Source: Treponema sp. (lineage in GTDB: Bacteria > Spirochaetota > Spirochaetia > Treponematales > Treponemataceae). From it: a stretch of DNA of 64,000 nt. Made by a program: the position numbers and the translations under genes. Location of the stretch: assembly GCA_016293915.1 (NCBI GenBank), contig JAEDCY010000002.1, forward strand, positions 92,325 through 156,324, written 5' to 3'. Below the pieces are notes generated by a model. It saw only the letters and a program-made list of their open reading frames with translations. It was not told the origin of the DNA and made no database searches. Shown here piece after piece: positions 50,432 through 58,637 of this stretch. Within the stretch, counting starts at the first letter, position 1, and each line of letters begins with the position of its first letter.

Positions 50432-51859
50432 ATGGCAAATCTTCAACGCTTGAAGGAGATTTGCCAAGTGTCATATCAGGCAATCACAGATATCATCGTA
50501 AATCAGTCTCAAACATCAGATTTCCAGTTATCTGCAGCAGTAAATAATTCTCCAAAACAGTCTTCAGTTTCGTTCGCAGACTTTCTTGCGTCTTATAATA
50601 CACAGGAAAATTCAAGTGAACAGACAAAAACGGTTGAACCAGAAAAGGTAAAAGAGCCGGAAAAAGCTGAAAAAACGGAGAAAAGTCCTGAAAATCAGGT
50701 TGAAAAAGAAAAAGAACCTGAAAAAACTTCAGAAGTTGTAGCAGAAAAAACTGATTCAAAAGATTCAGACAAAAAAATCGATGAAAAATCAGACGGTAAA
50801 ACAAAAGTTGCTGTAAAAGATACAGCTTCAGATGTAAAAGAAAAAACTGATGCTTCTGATGCAGTAAAAAAAGCCAGCAAAGAAGCAAAAGACGTAAAGA
50901 AAGACAAAAAACTTTCAGAAAAAGATTTTTCACGTCTCGAAGAACTTGCAAAAGAAAATTCTGATACAACAGATAACGTAAAAATTTCTGCAGATGCTCA
51001 GAATCTTTCAAAAACTGATAATTCTAAAACAGTAAAGTCAGAAGAGAATGAAGATGGTGCAGAACTTAAGGTTCTTACAGACACTTCTTCTGAACTTACA
51101 ATGAATCATATTGAAGGCGATAAGAAGTCTGAGACTTCTGATTTTGATTTTTCTGGTAAAAATGATGAAGGTAAAAAACTGTTTGCCTTAGATAAAGACG
51201 GAAAAATTAAAGTAGAAGATCAGCGCACAAAGCCTGAGCTGGAACGCGAAATTGCCGATGCGAAAAAATCTGCAGTCAAAACTTCTGAAATAAAATTAAC
51301 AAATGAAAATACAGCCGTAATGAGCGTAGAACTCAATCCAAATGCAGAGGCAGATGTGCTTTCTTTAAATACACAGACAGCTGCAAGCAATGGTTCAAAC
51401 TTCCAGGCAATGCTGAGTAATCAGCTTCATAATGTTGCTCCGGAATTCGTAAAGGCTGGAAATCTTATACTCAAAGACAACAATCAGGGAACAATTAATC
51501 TTGTTTTACATCCAGATGATTTAGGAAATGTAAAGATTCATCTGTCACTTGATGGAAAAACTTTGAGCGGACATATAACAGTTGCAACAAAAGAAGCTCT
51601 GCAGGTTTTCAAAGATAATGCAGAAACTCTGCGCGAAGCCTTCATTAAAAACGGTTTTGATACAGCAAGCTTTGATGTTGCAATGAATAACGGCGGCTCA
51701 TTCAATCAGAATATGGGGTTTGCCGGACAGGATGATGGTACAAGTTTGTTTGCAAAACGTGCTTATGGAAACTCGGCTGGGGGGCTTAGTGCCGAGCTTG
51801 ATGATATTTTCGAAAATGCTGAAGATATCTCAAATTATTCTGTAAACATCGTTGCGTAA
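50432..51859 (+). CDS. fliK: Flagellar hook-length control protein FliK
   Basis: 475 aa from ATG 50432 or 463 from GTG 50468. A long Lys/Glu/Ser-rich, probably disordered N-terminal region with EKPEK-like repeats is followed by the FliK C-terminal domain (about residues 340-430: LVLHPDDLGNVKIHLSLDGKTLSGHITV). Sets hook length by measuring during export. ATG 50432 lacks a Shine-Dalgarno and is in a hairpin (50433-50466); AAGGAG inside the hairpin's 3' side precedes the GTG, which I favour slightly. Confidence 0.85.
   Translation: MANLQRLKEICQVSYQAITDIIVNQSQTSDFQLSAAVNNSPKQSSVSFADFLASYNTQENSSEQTKTVEPEKVKEPEKAEKTEKSPENQVEKEKEPEKTSEVVAEKTDSKDSDKKIDEKSDGKTKVAVKDTASDVKEKTDASDAVKKASKEAKDVKKDKKLSEKDFSRLEELAKENSDTTDNVKISADAQNLSKTDNSKTVKSEENEDGAELKVLTDTSSELTMNHIEGDKKSETSDFDFSGKNDEGKKLFALDKDGKIKVEDQRTKPELEREIADAKKSAVKTSEIKLTNENTAVMSVELNPNAEADVLSLNTQTAASNGSNFQAMLSNQLHNVAPEFVKAGNLILKDNNQGTINLVLHPDDLGNVKIHLSLDGKTLSGHITVATKEALQVFKDNAETLREAFIKNGFDTASFDVAMNNGGSFNQNMGFAGQDDGTSLFAKRAYGNSAGGLSAELDDIFENAEDISNYSVNIVA
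50433..50466 (+). promoter_or_regulatory. Hairpin over the fliK start region
   Basis: TGGCAAATC...GATTTGCCA with inner TTC/GAA. It encloses the Shine-Dalgarno AAGGAG (50453-50458) of the GTG start at 50468, so it could gate translation of FliK relative to FlbB. Confidence 0.5.
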
Positions 51860-51877
51860 ACTGACGATAGATAATAC

Positions 51878-51942
51878 GGTGGTTGAGCCTGTCGGAACCA
51901 CCTTTAAAAATCTTGCGGTAGTTTCGACAGGCTCAACCACCG
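51878..51942. repeat. Two short family A repeats before flgD
   Basis: GGTGGTTGAGCCTGTCGGAACCACC (51878-51902) and GCGGTAGTTTCGACAGGCTCAACCACCGC (51915-51942), in opposite orientations. Confidence 0.75.
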
Positions 51943-51967
51943 CAAAATAAAAGTGTCGAGGAGATTG

Positions 51968-52429
51968 ATGGAACTACTTAGCACACAAAACAGTATTAAC
52001 ACTCAGATGAGTGCAAGCGAAAAGTTCGCCGTAGAAAATGCGGTAAACAACTTTAATAAATCGCTTGTTTCGGAAGGAAGACAAACTTCCCATGAATTAG
52101 GAAAGGATGATTTTCTGAAGCTGCTTATTACCCAGCTGCAGAACCAGGATCCAACTAGCCCAATGGAAAATACAGAGTTTATTTCCCAGATGGCTCAGTT
52201 CTCTTCTCTGGAACAGATGACAAACATGAGTTCATCCTTTTCAAAGATGGCAGCTTTTATCAACAGTTCAGAAGCAGCTGCCACACTTGGTAAAACAGTT
52301 GAATTGGATATTGGTGATACCAACGTTCAGGGAATCGTGGAAGGGGCAACTCGCGGGGAAAATCCACAGGTTCTTGTGAACGGAATGTATTACAGCATGG
52401 ATAAAATAAGAGCGATTTACGCTGACTAA
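51968..52429 (+). CDS. flgD: Flagellar hook cap protein FlgD
   Basis: 153 aa from ATG 51968 (GAGGAGATTG upstream). Short FlgD consisting mainly of the conserved N-terminal part: LGKDDFLKLLITQLQNQDPTSPMENTEFISQMAQFSSLEQM. It caps the growing hook to assemble FlgE. Ends 25 bp before flgE. The C-terminal FlnD/Ig-like region of enterobacterial FlgD is reduced. Confidence 0.93.
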   Translation: MELLSTQNSINTQMSASEKFAVENAVNNFNKSLVSEGRQTSHELGKDDFLKLLITQLQNQDPTSPMENTEFISQMAQFSSLEQMTNMSSSFSKMAAFINSSEAAATLGKTVELDIGDTNVQGIVEGATRGENPQVLVNGMYYSMDKIRAIYAD

Positions 52430-52454
52430 TGGGTAGGAAGGAAGGATTTAGCAT

Positions 52455-53846
52455 ATGATGAGATCACTTTATTCTGGAGTTTCAGGACTTCAGAATCACC
52501 AGACAAGAATGGACGTAATTGGTAACAACATTTCAAACGTAAACACAAACGGTTTTAAACGCGGACGTGTTAACTTCCAGGACATGATCAGTCAGCAGAT
52601 GTCGGGAGCAGCAAAACCTACTGATGAACTTGGTGGTGTAAACCCTAAAGAAGTTGGACTTGGTATGACCATTGCCTCAATTGACAATGTGTTCACACAG
52701 GGAAACCTTCAGTCAACAGGAGTTTCAACTGACCTTGCAATTCAGGGAAACGGTTTCTTCCTTTTGAAGAGTGGCGAAGAATCGTTCTACACACGTAATG
52801 GTGCCTTCGGACTCGATCGCGACGGTACTCTGGTAAACCCTGCAAATGGTATGCGTGTACAGGGCTGGATGGCAGAAGAAGTAAACGGCCAGATGCTTGT
52901 AAGCACAGCTGCTTCACCAGAAGATTTGATTATTCCTGTAGGTTCAAAAGATCCTGCAAAGGAAACTACAAATGTAAACTTTGCCTGCAACTTGAACAAG
53001 AACACACCAGAAATTATGGAAGGTGCAAGTGCAGACGATATCTATAAAGGAACCTGGGGAACTGAGCAGAAGATTTATGACAGCTTTGGTAACGAGCATA
53101 TGCTCTCAGTTTCGTTCCGCCGTGTTCCTGGAAATCCTAACCAGTGGGAAGCAACCGTTCAGATTGACCCGGATAACGCAGACTACACACAGACTCGCGT
53201 AGGTCTTGGTACTACTGACGGAATGGGCAATACTTTCCTCGTAAACTTCGATAACTACGGAGCCCTCGCTTCAATCAGCGATTCAGCAGGTAATCTTTCT
53301 AACACAGAAGGTCAGATTGTAATTCAGACATCTTTTGCAGTTGCAGAATCTAACCCTGATGCAGAAGGAAATCCTTACCGCCAGACATTGAATATTAATC
53401 TTGGAACAATCGGTTCTTTCAAAGATACAATTACACAGTCTGCTTCTAAGTCTACAACAAAGGCTTTCTACCAGGACGGATACACAATGGGTTATCTTGA
53501 TAACTTTAAGATTGACTCTAGCGGAATTATTACCGGTGTATATTCAAATGGTACAAACCGCACAATCGGTCAGATTGCACTTGCAAGCTTTGCCAACGAC
53601 CGTGGTCTTGAAAAAGCCGGAGATAATACTTACGTTGAATCTAACAACTCTGGTATGGCCCGCATCGGTGAATCAGGTGTTGCAGGTAAAGGTACTTTGA
53701 TGGCTGGTGCTTTGGAAATGTCAAACGTTGATCTTTCTGAACAGATGACAGACATGATTGTAACCCAGCGCGGTTTCCAGTCTAACGCAAAGACAATTCA
53801 GACAGCAGATACTCTGCTTGAAACAGTATTGAGCTTGAAGCGCTAA
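52455..53846 (+). CDS. flgE: Flagellar hook protein FlgE
   Basis: 463 aa. N-terminal LYSGVSGLQNHQTRMDVIGNNISNVNTNGFKRGR and C-terminal DLSEQMTDMIVTQRGFQSNAKTIQ are the hook axial motifs. Counting from MMRSL, Lys165 (VGSKDP) and Cys178 (NFACNL) fall exactly at the positions of the lysinoalanine cross-link known for T. denticola FlgE, so covalently cross-linked hooks are expected. The usual downstream flbD and motAB genes are not here. Confidence 0.96.
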   Translation: MMRSLYSGVSGLQNHQTRMDVIGNNISNVNTNGFKRGRVNFQDMISQQMSGAAKPTDELGGVNPKEVGLGMTIASIDNVFTQGNLQSTGVSTDLAIQGNGFFLLKSGEESFYTRNGAFGLDRDGTLVNPANGMRVQGWMAEEVNGQMLVSTAASPEDLIIPVGSKDPAKETTNVNFACNLNKNTPEIMEGASADDIYKGTWGTEQKIYDSFGNEHMLSVSFRRVPGNPNQWEATVQIDPDNADYTQTRVGLGTTDGMGNTFLVNFDNYGALASISDSAGNLSNTEGQIVIQTSFAVAESNPDAEGNPYRQTLNINLGTIGSFKDTITQSASKSTTKAFYQDGYTMGYLDNFKIDSSGIITGVYSNGTNRTIGQIALASFANDRGLEKAGDNTYVESNNSGMARIGESGVAGKGTLMAGALEMSNVDLSEQMTDMIVTQRGFQSNAKTIQTADTLLETVLSLKR

Positions 53847-53956
53847 TGAGTAAGGGCGCCGGTCAGAGCGCCCAGTGATAGATAGCAAAGCGTTAAAAAA
53901 AATTGCGATGTAGCAATTTTGTAGCTTTACCACATTTACAATTACGAAATTTTTAA

Positions 53957-53994
53957 GGTCCGTGGACAATCCATCAGTCCACGGGCCTTTTTTT
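53957..53994 (+). terminator. Terminator after flgE
   Basis: GGTCCGTGGAC / GTCCACGGGCC followed by T7; a family B half-repeat (54000-54026) follows. It closes the flagellar operon after four genes. Confidence 0.88.
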
Positions 53995-54026
53995 GTGTAT
54001 CATCCTGAACTTGTTTCAGAATCTAT

Positions 54027-54935
54027 TTATAAAGCTTTATGATACGGCGTCAAAATCTCGACGAGTTTCTGCTTCTTAAAGAGCACAGCATAATTGTAAG
54101 CACTCATACCCATCATGTCTTTTACATCAGGGTCAGCACCATTTTCTGCCAGCAGCTTTACCAGAGATTCGCGGTTTGCACCAACTGCAAGAATCAGATT
54201 ATTCTGACCTTCTTTATTAATAGTATTAAGATCAGCACCTTTAGAAATCAGATACTTTGTAATTTTTTCATTACCACGCCAGACAGCATCCATAACAGCA
54301 GTATAGCCGCGGTCCTCAGAAATTGCATTAATGTCAGCACCAAGCTCGTAAATCATCTGCACAAAATCAAAATTATCATTACGGCAGGCAATATTGAGCA
54401 TAGGAGTTCCAAGGTCATCACGTGCATTTATACTCATGCCGGCAGCAAGGAATTCATGTACAACATCCGGTTTATTTTTTGCAATGTAAGTTCCGAAACA
54501 GTCAGAAGTGTAGGGGATTCCACGATCCAAAAGCTTCTGCTTTGCAAGGCGCATGCTTGCTTCATCACTAATCTTATTGTATTTCTTTTTAAGAACTTCC
54601 AGAAGATTATCAGGATTTGCACAACTAAAAGCTATGTCCTTTCCAAATACCGGATTTTCATAAAGAAGTTTAATATTTGTAATAACATTAACTTTTTCGG
54701 CAGCAAGAAAGCCAAATACAGAAGAAAGACCAGCACCTAGAGCAGCCGGAATATTAGCTTCATCATCAGCATAAATAATACATGCACAAAGCTCTCGGAA
54801 ATTCTTTTTATTTGCAGAAAGACTTTTAAGCTCAAGAGCAGCACAGATAGTCTTATCTTTTTTATTATTTTCAATAATGAATCTTTGAGAAGATTCAATA
54901 ACATCTTTATTATCAGATAAAATTAGCCATTTCAT
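54027..54935 (-). CDS. Ankyrin-repeat protein
   Basis: 302 aa. The C-terminal half (about residues 140-300) has four to five ankyrin repeats: LGTPMLNIACRNDNFDFVQMI, then ELGADINAI, GYTAVMDAVWRGNEKITKYLI, SKGADLNTI, GQNNLILAVGANRESLVKLL, AENGADPDVKD. The N-terminal 130 residues are unassigned (WLILSDNKDVIESSQRF; receiver-like in pattern). No signal peptide. It probably mediates protein binding. Confidence 0.8.
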   Translation of the reverse strand: MKWLILSDNKDVIESSQRFIIENNKKDKTICAALELKSLSANKKNFRELCACIIYADDEANIPAALGAGLSSVFGFLAAEKVNVITNIKLLYENPVFGKDIAFSCANPDNLLEVLKKKYNKISDEASMRLAKQKLLDRGIPYTSDCFGTYIAKNKPDVVHEFLAAGMSINARDDLGTPMLNIACRNDNFDFVQMIYELGADINAISEDRGYTAVMDAVWRGNEKITKYLISKGADLNTINKEGQNNLILAVGANRESLVKLLAENGADPDVKDMMGMSAYNYAVLFKKQKLVEILTPYHKAL

Positions 54936-54974
54936 AGTTATTCTATTATAAGGTAGAAAAACGCATTATACAAG

Positions 54975-55008
54975 AAAAAAAGGCTTCTAACCGAAGTCAG
55001 AAGCCTTT
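54975..55008 (-). terminator. Terminator following the tRNA-Phe remnant
   Basis: Minus strand AAAGGCTTCTGACTTCGGTTAGAAGCCTTTTTTT, directly after the tRNA 3' end, so it is likely the original tRNA terminator. Confidence 0.8.
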
Positions 55009-55050
55009 GCCACAAGTTAGAATCGAACTAACGACATACGGATTTTCAGA
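55008..55050 (-). other. 3' half of tRNA-Phe, probable attachment site
   Basis: Minus strand reads CTGAAAATCCGTATGTCG, then T-arm GTTAG-TTCGATT-CTAAC, acceptor strand TTGTGGC and A. CTGAAAA is a tRNA-Phe anticodon loop (GAA). The 5' half is missing: the sequence before it (GATTTCTCGTT) does not pair as an anticodon stem, and no D-arm or 5' acceptor GCCACAA is present. A displaced 3' fragment of a tRNA gene, with the native terminator behind it, is the usual scar at the far end of an integrated island. Confidence 0.65.
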
Positions 55051-56497
55051 ACGAGAAATCCCCTCAATGGCATAGCATTAGTATCTTGTTAAGTAACTCT
55101 ATTATAACATAAATTATTTAATTTTCAACTAAATTACATTATTTTGTATAGGGTTGTTTTTATTTTTGCACTGTTTTTGCACTATACGAGCATTATCCGT
55201 GAACTGCCGACATACGGACTAGTAATCCGTGAAAAATCCGGAGCTCTGAAAAAGGTGTTCATTATAGCCGTTCGCTCCAGCCGTACTTCGTACCGCTTCC
55301 GCTCTCTACATTCCTCGTGTTCCAGGATACGCTCCTTCCAAAAAGGTAGCAAATAGACAGATCTCTCATTCACTCATTCCGCTGCACTTCGTTCCGCTCC
55401 ATTCGTTCATTCGTTCGCAGATTTTTTGCATATACTAGAAAGCTCGCAAGGTGGCTTTTGTGAAAGAGGCGCAAGGAGCAATGCAAGCACAGTCAGCCCA
55501 GTCGCTTCGTGCATCTGCTTCGCAGTAGCACTCCGCTTTGTGGTCTGCCTGTTTCCGCAGGCGGCGGGCCCATTTCCAAAAGGGTACATTTTTCGTCATC
55601 CGCAAACATCGCATTTTGAAATGTTGTTCCTCGTGGCGGTTGCAGTCAGAACTCTTTTTGCGAAAGTCTCCAAAGGTCTGCATCGCGCTGAAAACTGGTC
55701 GTGAAAAAATAAAGTGTCGTCCGCGAGGTCGCAACTTAAAATAGCGGGCACGCAAAAGTGTTCCCCCTTTCCCCCCCTAAGAACCCCCTCTTTCCCCCTC
55801 CCAAAAAATAAAGAATGCTATTGTAGCTTAGGGGGGGGACAGGGGGCACCCTTTTGCTCAACATTGCAGTTGTCCCGCTATTTTAAGATGCTCAATTGGT
55901 CTTACAAAGGCGGCTTTTTTGGGAACTATCATTGTGTAGGAAAAATGATTGCCGTTGAGTTCTTCTTCCAAAATGAATATGCCTTTTACACAGGTCGCTC
56001 TGGTCGCGCGTCCGTGCGCTCCCGACGCTCAGCTGACCGATGATTCTTCCGAGTTTCTCTTCCAAAGGCAATATTCCTCTTACAGTCCACCTGCGGTGGA
56101 CAAGCTGATTCTTCCGCTCATCAATTCACCGAGAAGCTCTGTTCAGACAGCTTCCAAAAGCTGCGGATGCTTCGCAACCGCTTGAATTTGATAAGCAGTC
56201 TTCACTCCGAACTGATTCTTTCGATGTCGTCGCTGCCTCGGCGACGTGATGATTTGTAAAACGCGGGGGGAGCGTGTGCAGCGGTCAAAAAAAGCTTCCA
56301 AAAAGTTTTAATTTATATACAAAATATCAAAAGTTCGCTTTTTTTCTGCTTACTCTTTGTGCGTCCGCAGCTTCGCATTCTCTCAAGTGCGCATAAAATG
56401 CGAAGCATACAAAGGGCACGGGGAAAAATAAACAAAAATGTTTAATTTTATATGATTCTGTATACGAAAATATTTTTTTTCGTTACAATTAGATATC
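55051..56497. other. Gene-poor 1.4-kb stretch at the island edge
   Basis: No convincing gene. A leftward promoter TTGAAA-16-TATAAT (plus-strand 55101-55128) points into the tRNA remnant. A second CGACATACGGA lies at 55208-55218. The rest is GC-richer than what follows, full of short palindromes (GCTTCGC..., TTTCCAAAA) with open frames of odd composition, and contains the element at 55736-55886. Confidence 0.5.
55736..55886. mobile_element. 151-bp element with 13-bp terminal inverted repeats
   Basis: Ends TTAAAATAGCGGG and CCCGCTATTTTAA are perfect inverted repeats; inside, GCAAAAGTGTTCCCCC pairs imperfectly with GGGGGCACCCTTTTGC, and CCCCCCCTAAG with CTTAGGGGGGG. It could fold almost end to end. 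No coding potential. Confidence 0.6.
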
Positions 56498-57751
56498 ATG
56501 AAAAAAAGTGATTATGAATTAAAATATCCAACATCAGATGAATTATGGGATTCTTCAATAATTGTATTAGATACTAATGTTATATTAAACTTAATGCGTA
56601 TTCCTAAAGAAGCGAGAGAAGATTTTTTGAAGATTCTTGAGGAGTTAAAACAATCTGGAAAATTATGGATTCCTCATCAAGTTGCAGAAGAATATTATAG
56701 GCATAATGAAGAAATTAAAAAAACTCATTTATCACAATTTGAAGAATTTGTGAAGATTTCAGAAGATCATTTTGCTAAATTAAAAAATAAACTTCAGGAA
56801 AAAGTACAAAAAGAACGTAATAAAAATATAGATCTTGATAAATTAGAACAAATACTTAAAACAACAATAGACTCAATAAAGAATGAATTAAATACACAAA
56901 AAACATCTGCATTAGATTATGATGATTTATTTTATAAGATAGATAACATCTTTATTAATGTGGGACCAGATTTAGATGAATCCGAATATATTGATTTTTT
57001 AAAAGAAGGTAAAACGAGAATACAATTCCTCATTCCTCCTGGTTATGGAGATAGAACAAAGGCAGATGAAAAAAAAGGAATTACAACAAGAGATTGTGGA
57101 GATTATATATTATGGTCTCAGTTAATTAATCAAGCAAAAGAAAAAGAAACTAATATTATTTTTATTACTGATGATGTAAAAACTGATTGGTCATTTGAAA
57201 AGAAAATTCGACCAGAATTATTAAAAGAGTTTAGAGGAAAAACTGGTAAACAAATATGTTTTTTATCATCTAGTAATTTTGTATATGAATATAAACAAAA
57301 ACAAAATGCAAATAATATTGTAGATAATAAGGAAGATGTTAATCTTGTACTTTCATTAAGAGAGAATGAACAAGATAAAAGATTTTTCTTTTTTTATGAT
57401 GATGCTATTCCTACAAAAGAAAAAACAAAAGAATCTTTTTCTCAATTATTTGAATCAATGCTCAATGATGATAAAAATGAAACATTAGAAGCAATGAAAA
57501 AAGAAGCTGAAGAAACAGAGAGTAAAAATGTTGAAGATATAAAAAGTATCTTTCTTGAAAAATATGATGATCCTCATTCTTTACATTGGGATTCTCATGA
57601 AGGTGGATATCAATATCCGAATGGTCCATTTGATGCGTATGAAGAATTATGTAATATGTTCGGTGATGAATATTCTGATGAAACTTTACAAAGAGCCGCT
57701 CATGAATTAGAAGATGAGCATTCAACATTGACATGGATTAAAAAAGATTAG
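56498..57751 (+). CDS. PIN-like nuclease-domain protein
   Basis: 417 aa. The N-terminal part has the PIN start IIVLDTNVILNLMRI (Asp25) and KLWIPHQVAEEYYRH; a helical insert follows; TTRDCGDYILWSQLI and NIIFITDDVKTDW (about residues 190-230) supply the remaining acidic residues. This matches the large PIN-like family often seen in defence islands. The C-terminal 150 residues are acidic and unassigned. Strongly AT-rich. Probable operon with the next gene, which its stop overlaps or nearly reaches. Confidence 0.7.
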   Translation: MKKSDYELKYPTSDELWDSSIIVLDTNVILNLMRIPKEAREDFLKILEELKQSGKLWIPHQVAEEYYRHNEEIKKTHLSQFEEFVKISEDHFAKLKNKLQEKVQKERNKNIDLDKLEQILKTTIDSIKNELNTQKTSALDYDDLFYKIDNIFINVGPDLDESEYIDFLKEGKTRIQFLIPPGYGDRTKADEKKGITTRDCGDYILWSQLINQAKEKETNIIFITDDVKTDWSFEKKIRPELLKEFRGKTGKQICFLSSSNFVYEYKQKQNANNIVDNKEDVNLVLSLRENEQDKRFFFFYDDAIPTKEKTKESFSQLFESMLNDDKNETLEAMKKEAEETESKNVEDIKSIFLEKYDDPHSLHWDSHEGGYQYPNGPFDAYEELCNMFGDEYSDETLQRAAHELEDEHSTLTWIKKD

Positions 57752-57780
57752 TGATTTACTTATTAAACAGTAAAATTATT

Positions 57781-58386
57781 ATGAATAGAGAAGAAAATTT
57801 AAAATTAGAGTTTAACAATTTTTTGATTTCAAAATTCAAACTAGATAATATTGATTATTATAGTCTTTTATCAACAAATGATTTTATCGACTTAAAATCA
57901 TTTGTGAGCAATGTAAATAATATTGTCACAATGAAATTAACATTAAATTTTATTGAAACTCTAACAGAAATTTTTCATTTTTCAGAATTGGATAAATCAA
58001 ATACCATTCAAAATGTTCAATCAGTTAATCCAAATACAAATGGTTTTGATATAGAGATTGAGACCCCTGTAAAAATTATTGCAGAGATAAAAGGATATGT
58101 CCCAATTAACGATGGTGAAACATTTGGTTCTGCACAAAAAACTGCAATAAAAAAGGATTTCAATTCATTAAAAAACGGTAAATCAAAATCCTTTGCTAAT
58201 ACGAATGATTATTATAAGTTTTTTGTTTTACCTGATTTTGAAAAAACAAAGGTAGCAACAATATCATTCTTAAAAACATTGAAAAATAACTCTGAATACA
58301 AGAATTATTCTTTTGAGTTTCTTTCTGAAGCAAAGGGAAAACTTAATAAATCCTCAATATATATAGTTTTTGTGAATGTAACTTAA
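57781..58386 (+). CDS. Hypothetical protein, possible PD-(D/E)XK nuclease
   Basis: 201 aa from ATG 57781; a GTG at 57751 overlapping the previous stop (TAGTG) is an alternative. Around residue 90 NGFDIEIETPVKIIAEIKG has the spacing of a PD-(D/E)XK core (Asp, then E-x-K in a strand). No other family recognised. Neither start has a clear Shine-Dalgarno. Coupled to the PIN-like gene, suggesting a two-nuclease module. Confidence 0.5.
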   Translation: MNREENLKLEFNNFLISKFKLDNIDYYSLLSTNDFIDLKSFVSNVNNIVTMKLTLNFIETLTEIFHFSELDKSNTIQNVQSVNPNTNGFDIEIETPVKIIAEIKGYVPINDGETFGSAQKTAIKKDFNSLKNGKSKSFANTNDYYKFFVLPDFEKTKVATISFLKTLKNNSEYKNYSFEFLSEAKGKLNKSSIYIVFVNVT

Positions 58387-58461
58387 AGTGGATTTTAGTT
58401 TCTCGTCGCTTAAATAATTATGAAATTGACATTTCTCGTATTTACATTTATTCTATTAAAA

Positions 58462-58615
58462 AGGCACTTTAATTAACACAGTGTTTTAAAATGACTATGG
58501 ATGAATTGTTTCTTCTAGCGAGGAGCTTTTCAAACTATCTTCTTTTTAATGAATCTGTATTAAAGACAAGTGTTTATATAAGATTTCTCATATATGGACA
58601 CTAAAAGTGCCTTCA
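58462..58615. promoter_or_regulatory. Distant inverted repeat in the RNase III-like leader
   Basis: AAGGCACTTT (58462-58472) and AAAGTGCCTT (58605-58615) are perfectly complementary and enclose about 130 bp of the 251-bp gap. The downstream arm ends 12 bp before GGAGG of the RNase III-like gene. A long-range stem could be a substrate for, or control of, that protein. Confidence 0.45.
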
Positions 58616-58637
58616 AATAATATTTTGGAGGCTTCTT

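Noticed and set aside
60..54026. Repeat families A-E as riboswitches or terminators only
   Set aside because: Many copies lie in the middle of coding regions in frame and in both orientations, which fits insertion elements better than regulatory RNA.
55190..55240. Second tRNA-like segment (CGACATACGGACTAGTAATCCG)
   Set aside because: It shares a core with the tRNA-Phe remnant, but the T-arm and acceptor strand are absent; too degraded to call a tRNA or attachment site.
55736..55886. Integron attC site
   Set aside because: The foldback shape is suggestive but I find no GTTRRRY-type R' box or matching cassette boundaries.
55144..56185. Several open frames of 60-110 codons in the gene-poor stretch
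   Set aside because: They lie on both strands in GC-rich palindromic DNA, have skewed Arg/Ser/Phe composition, and match no family.
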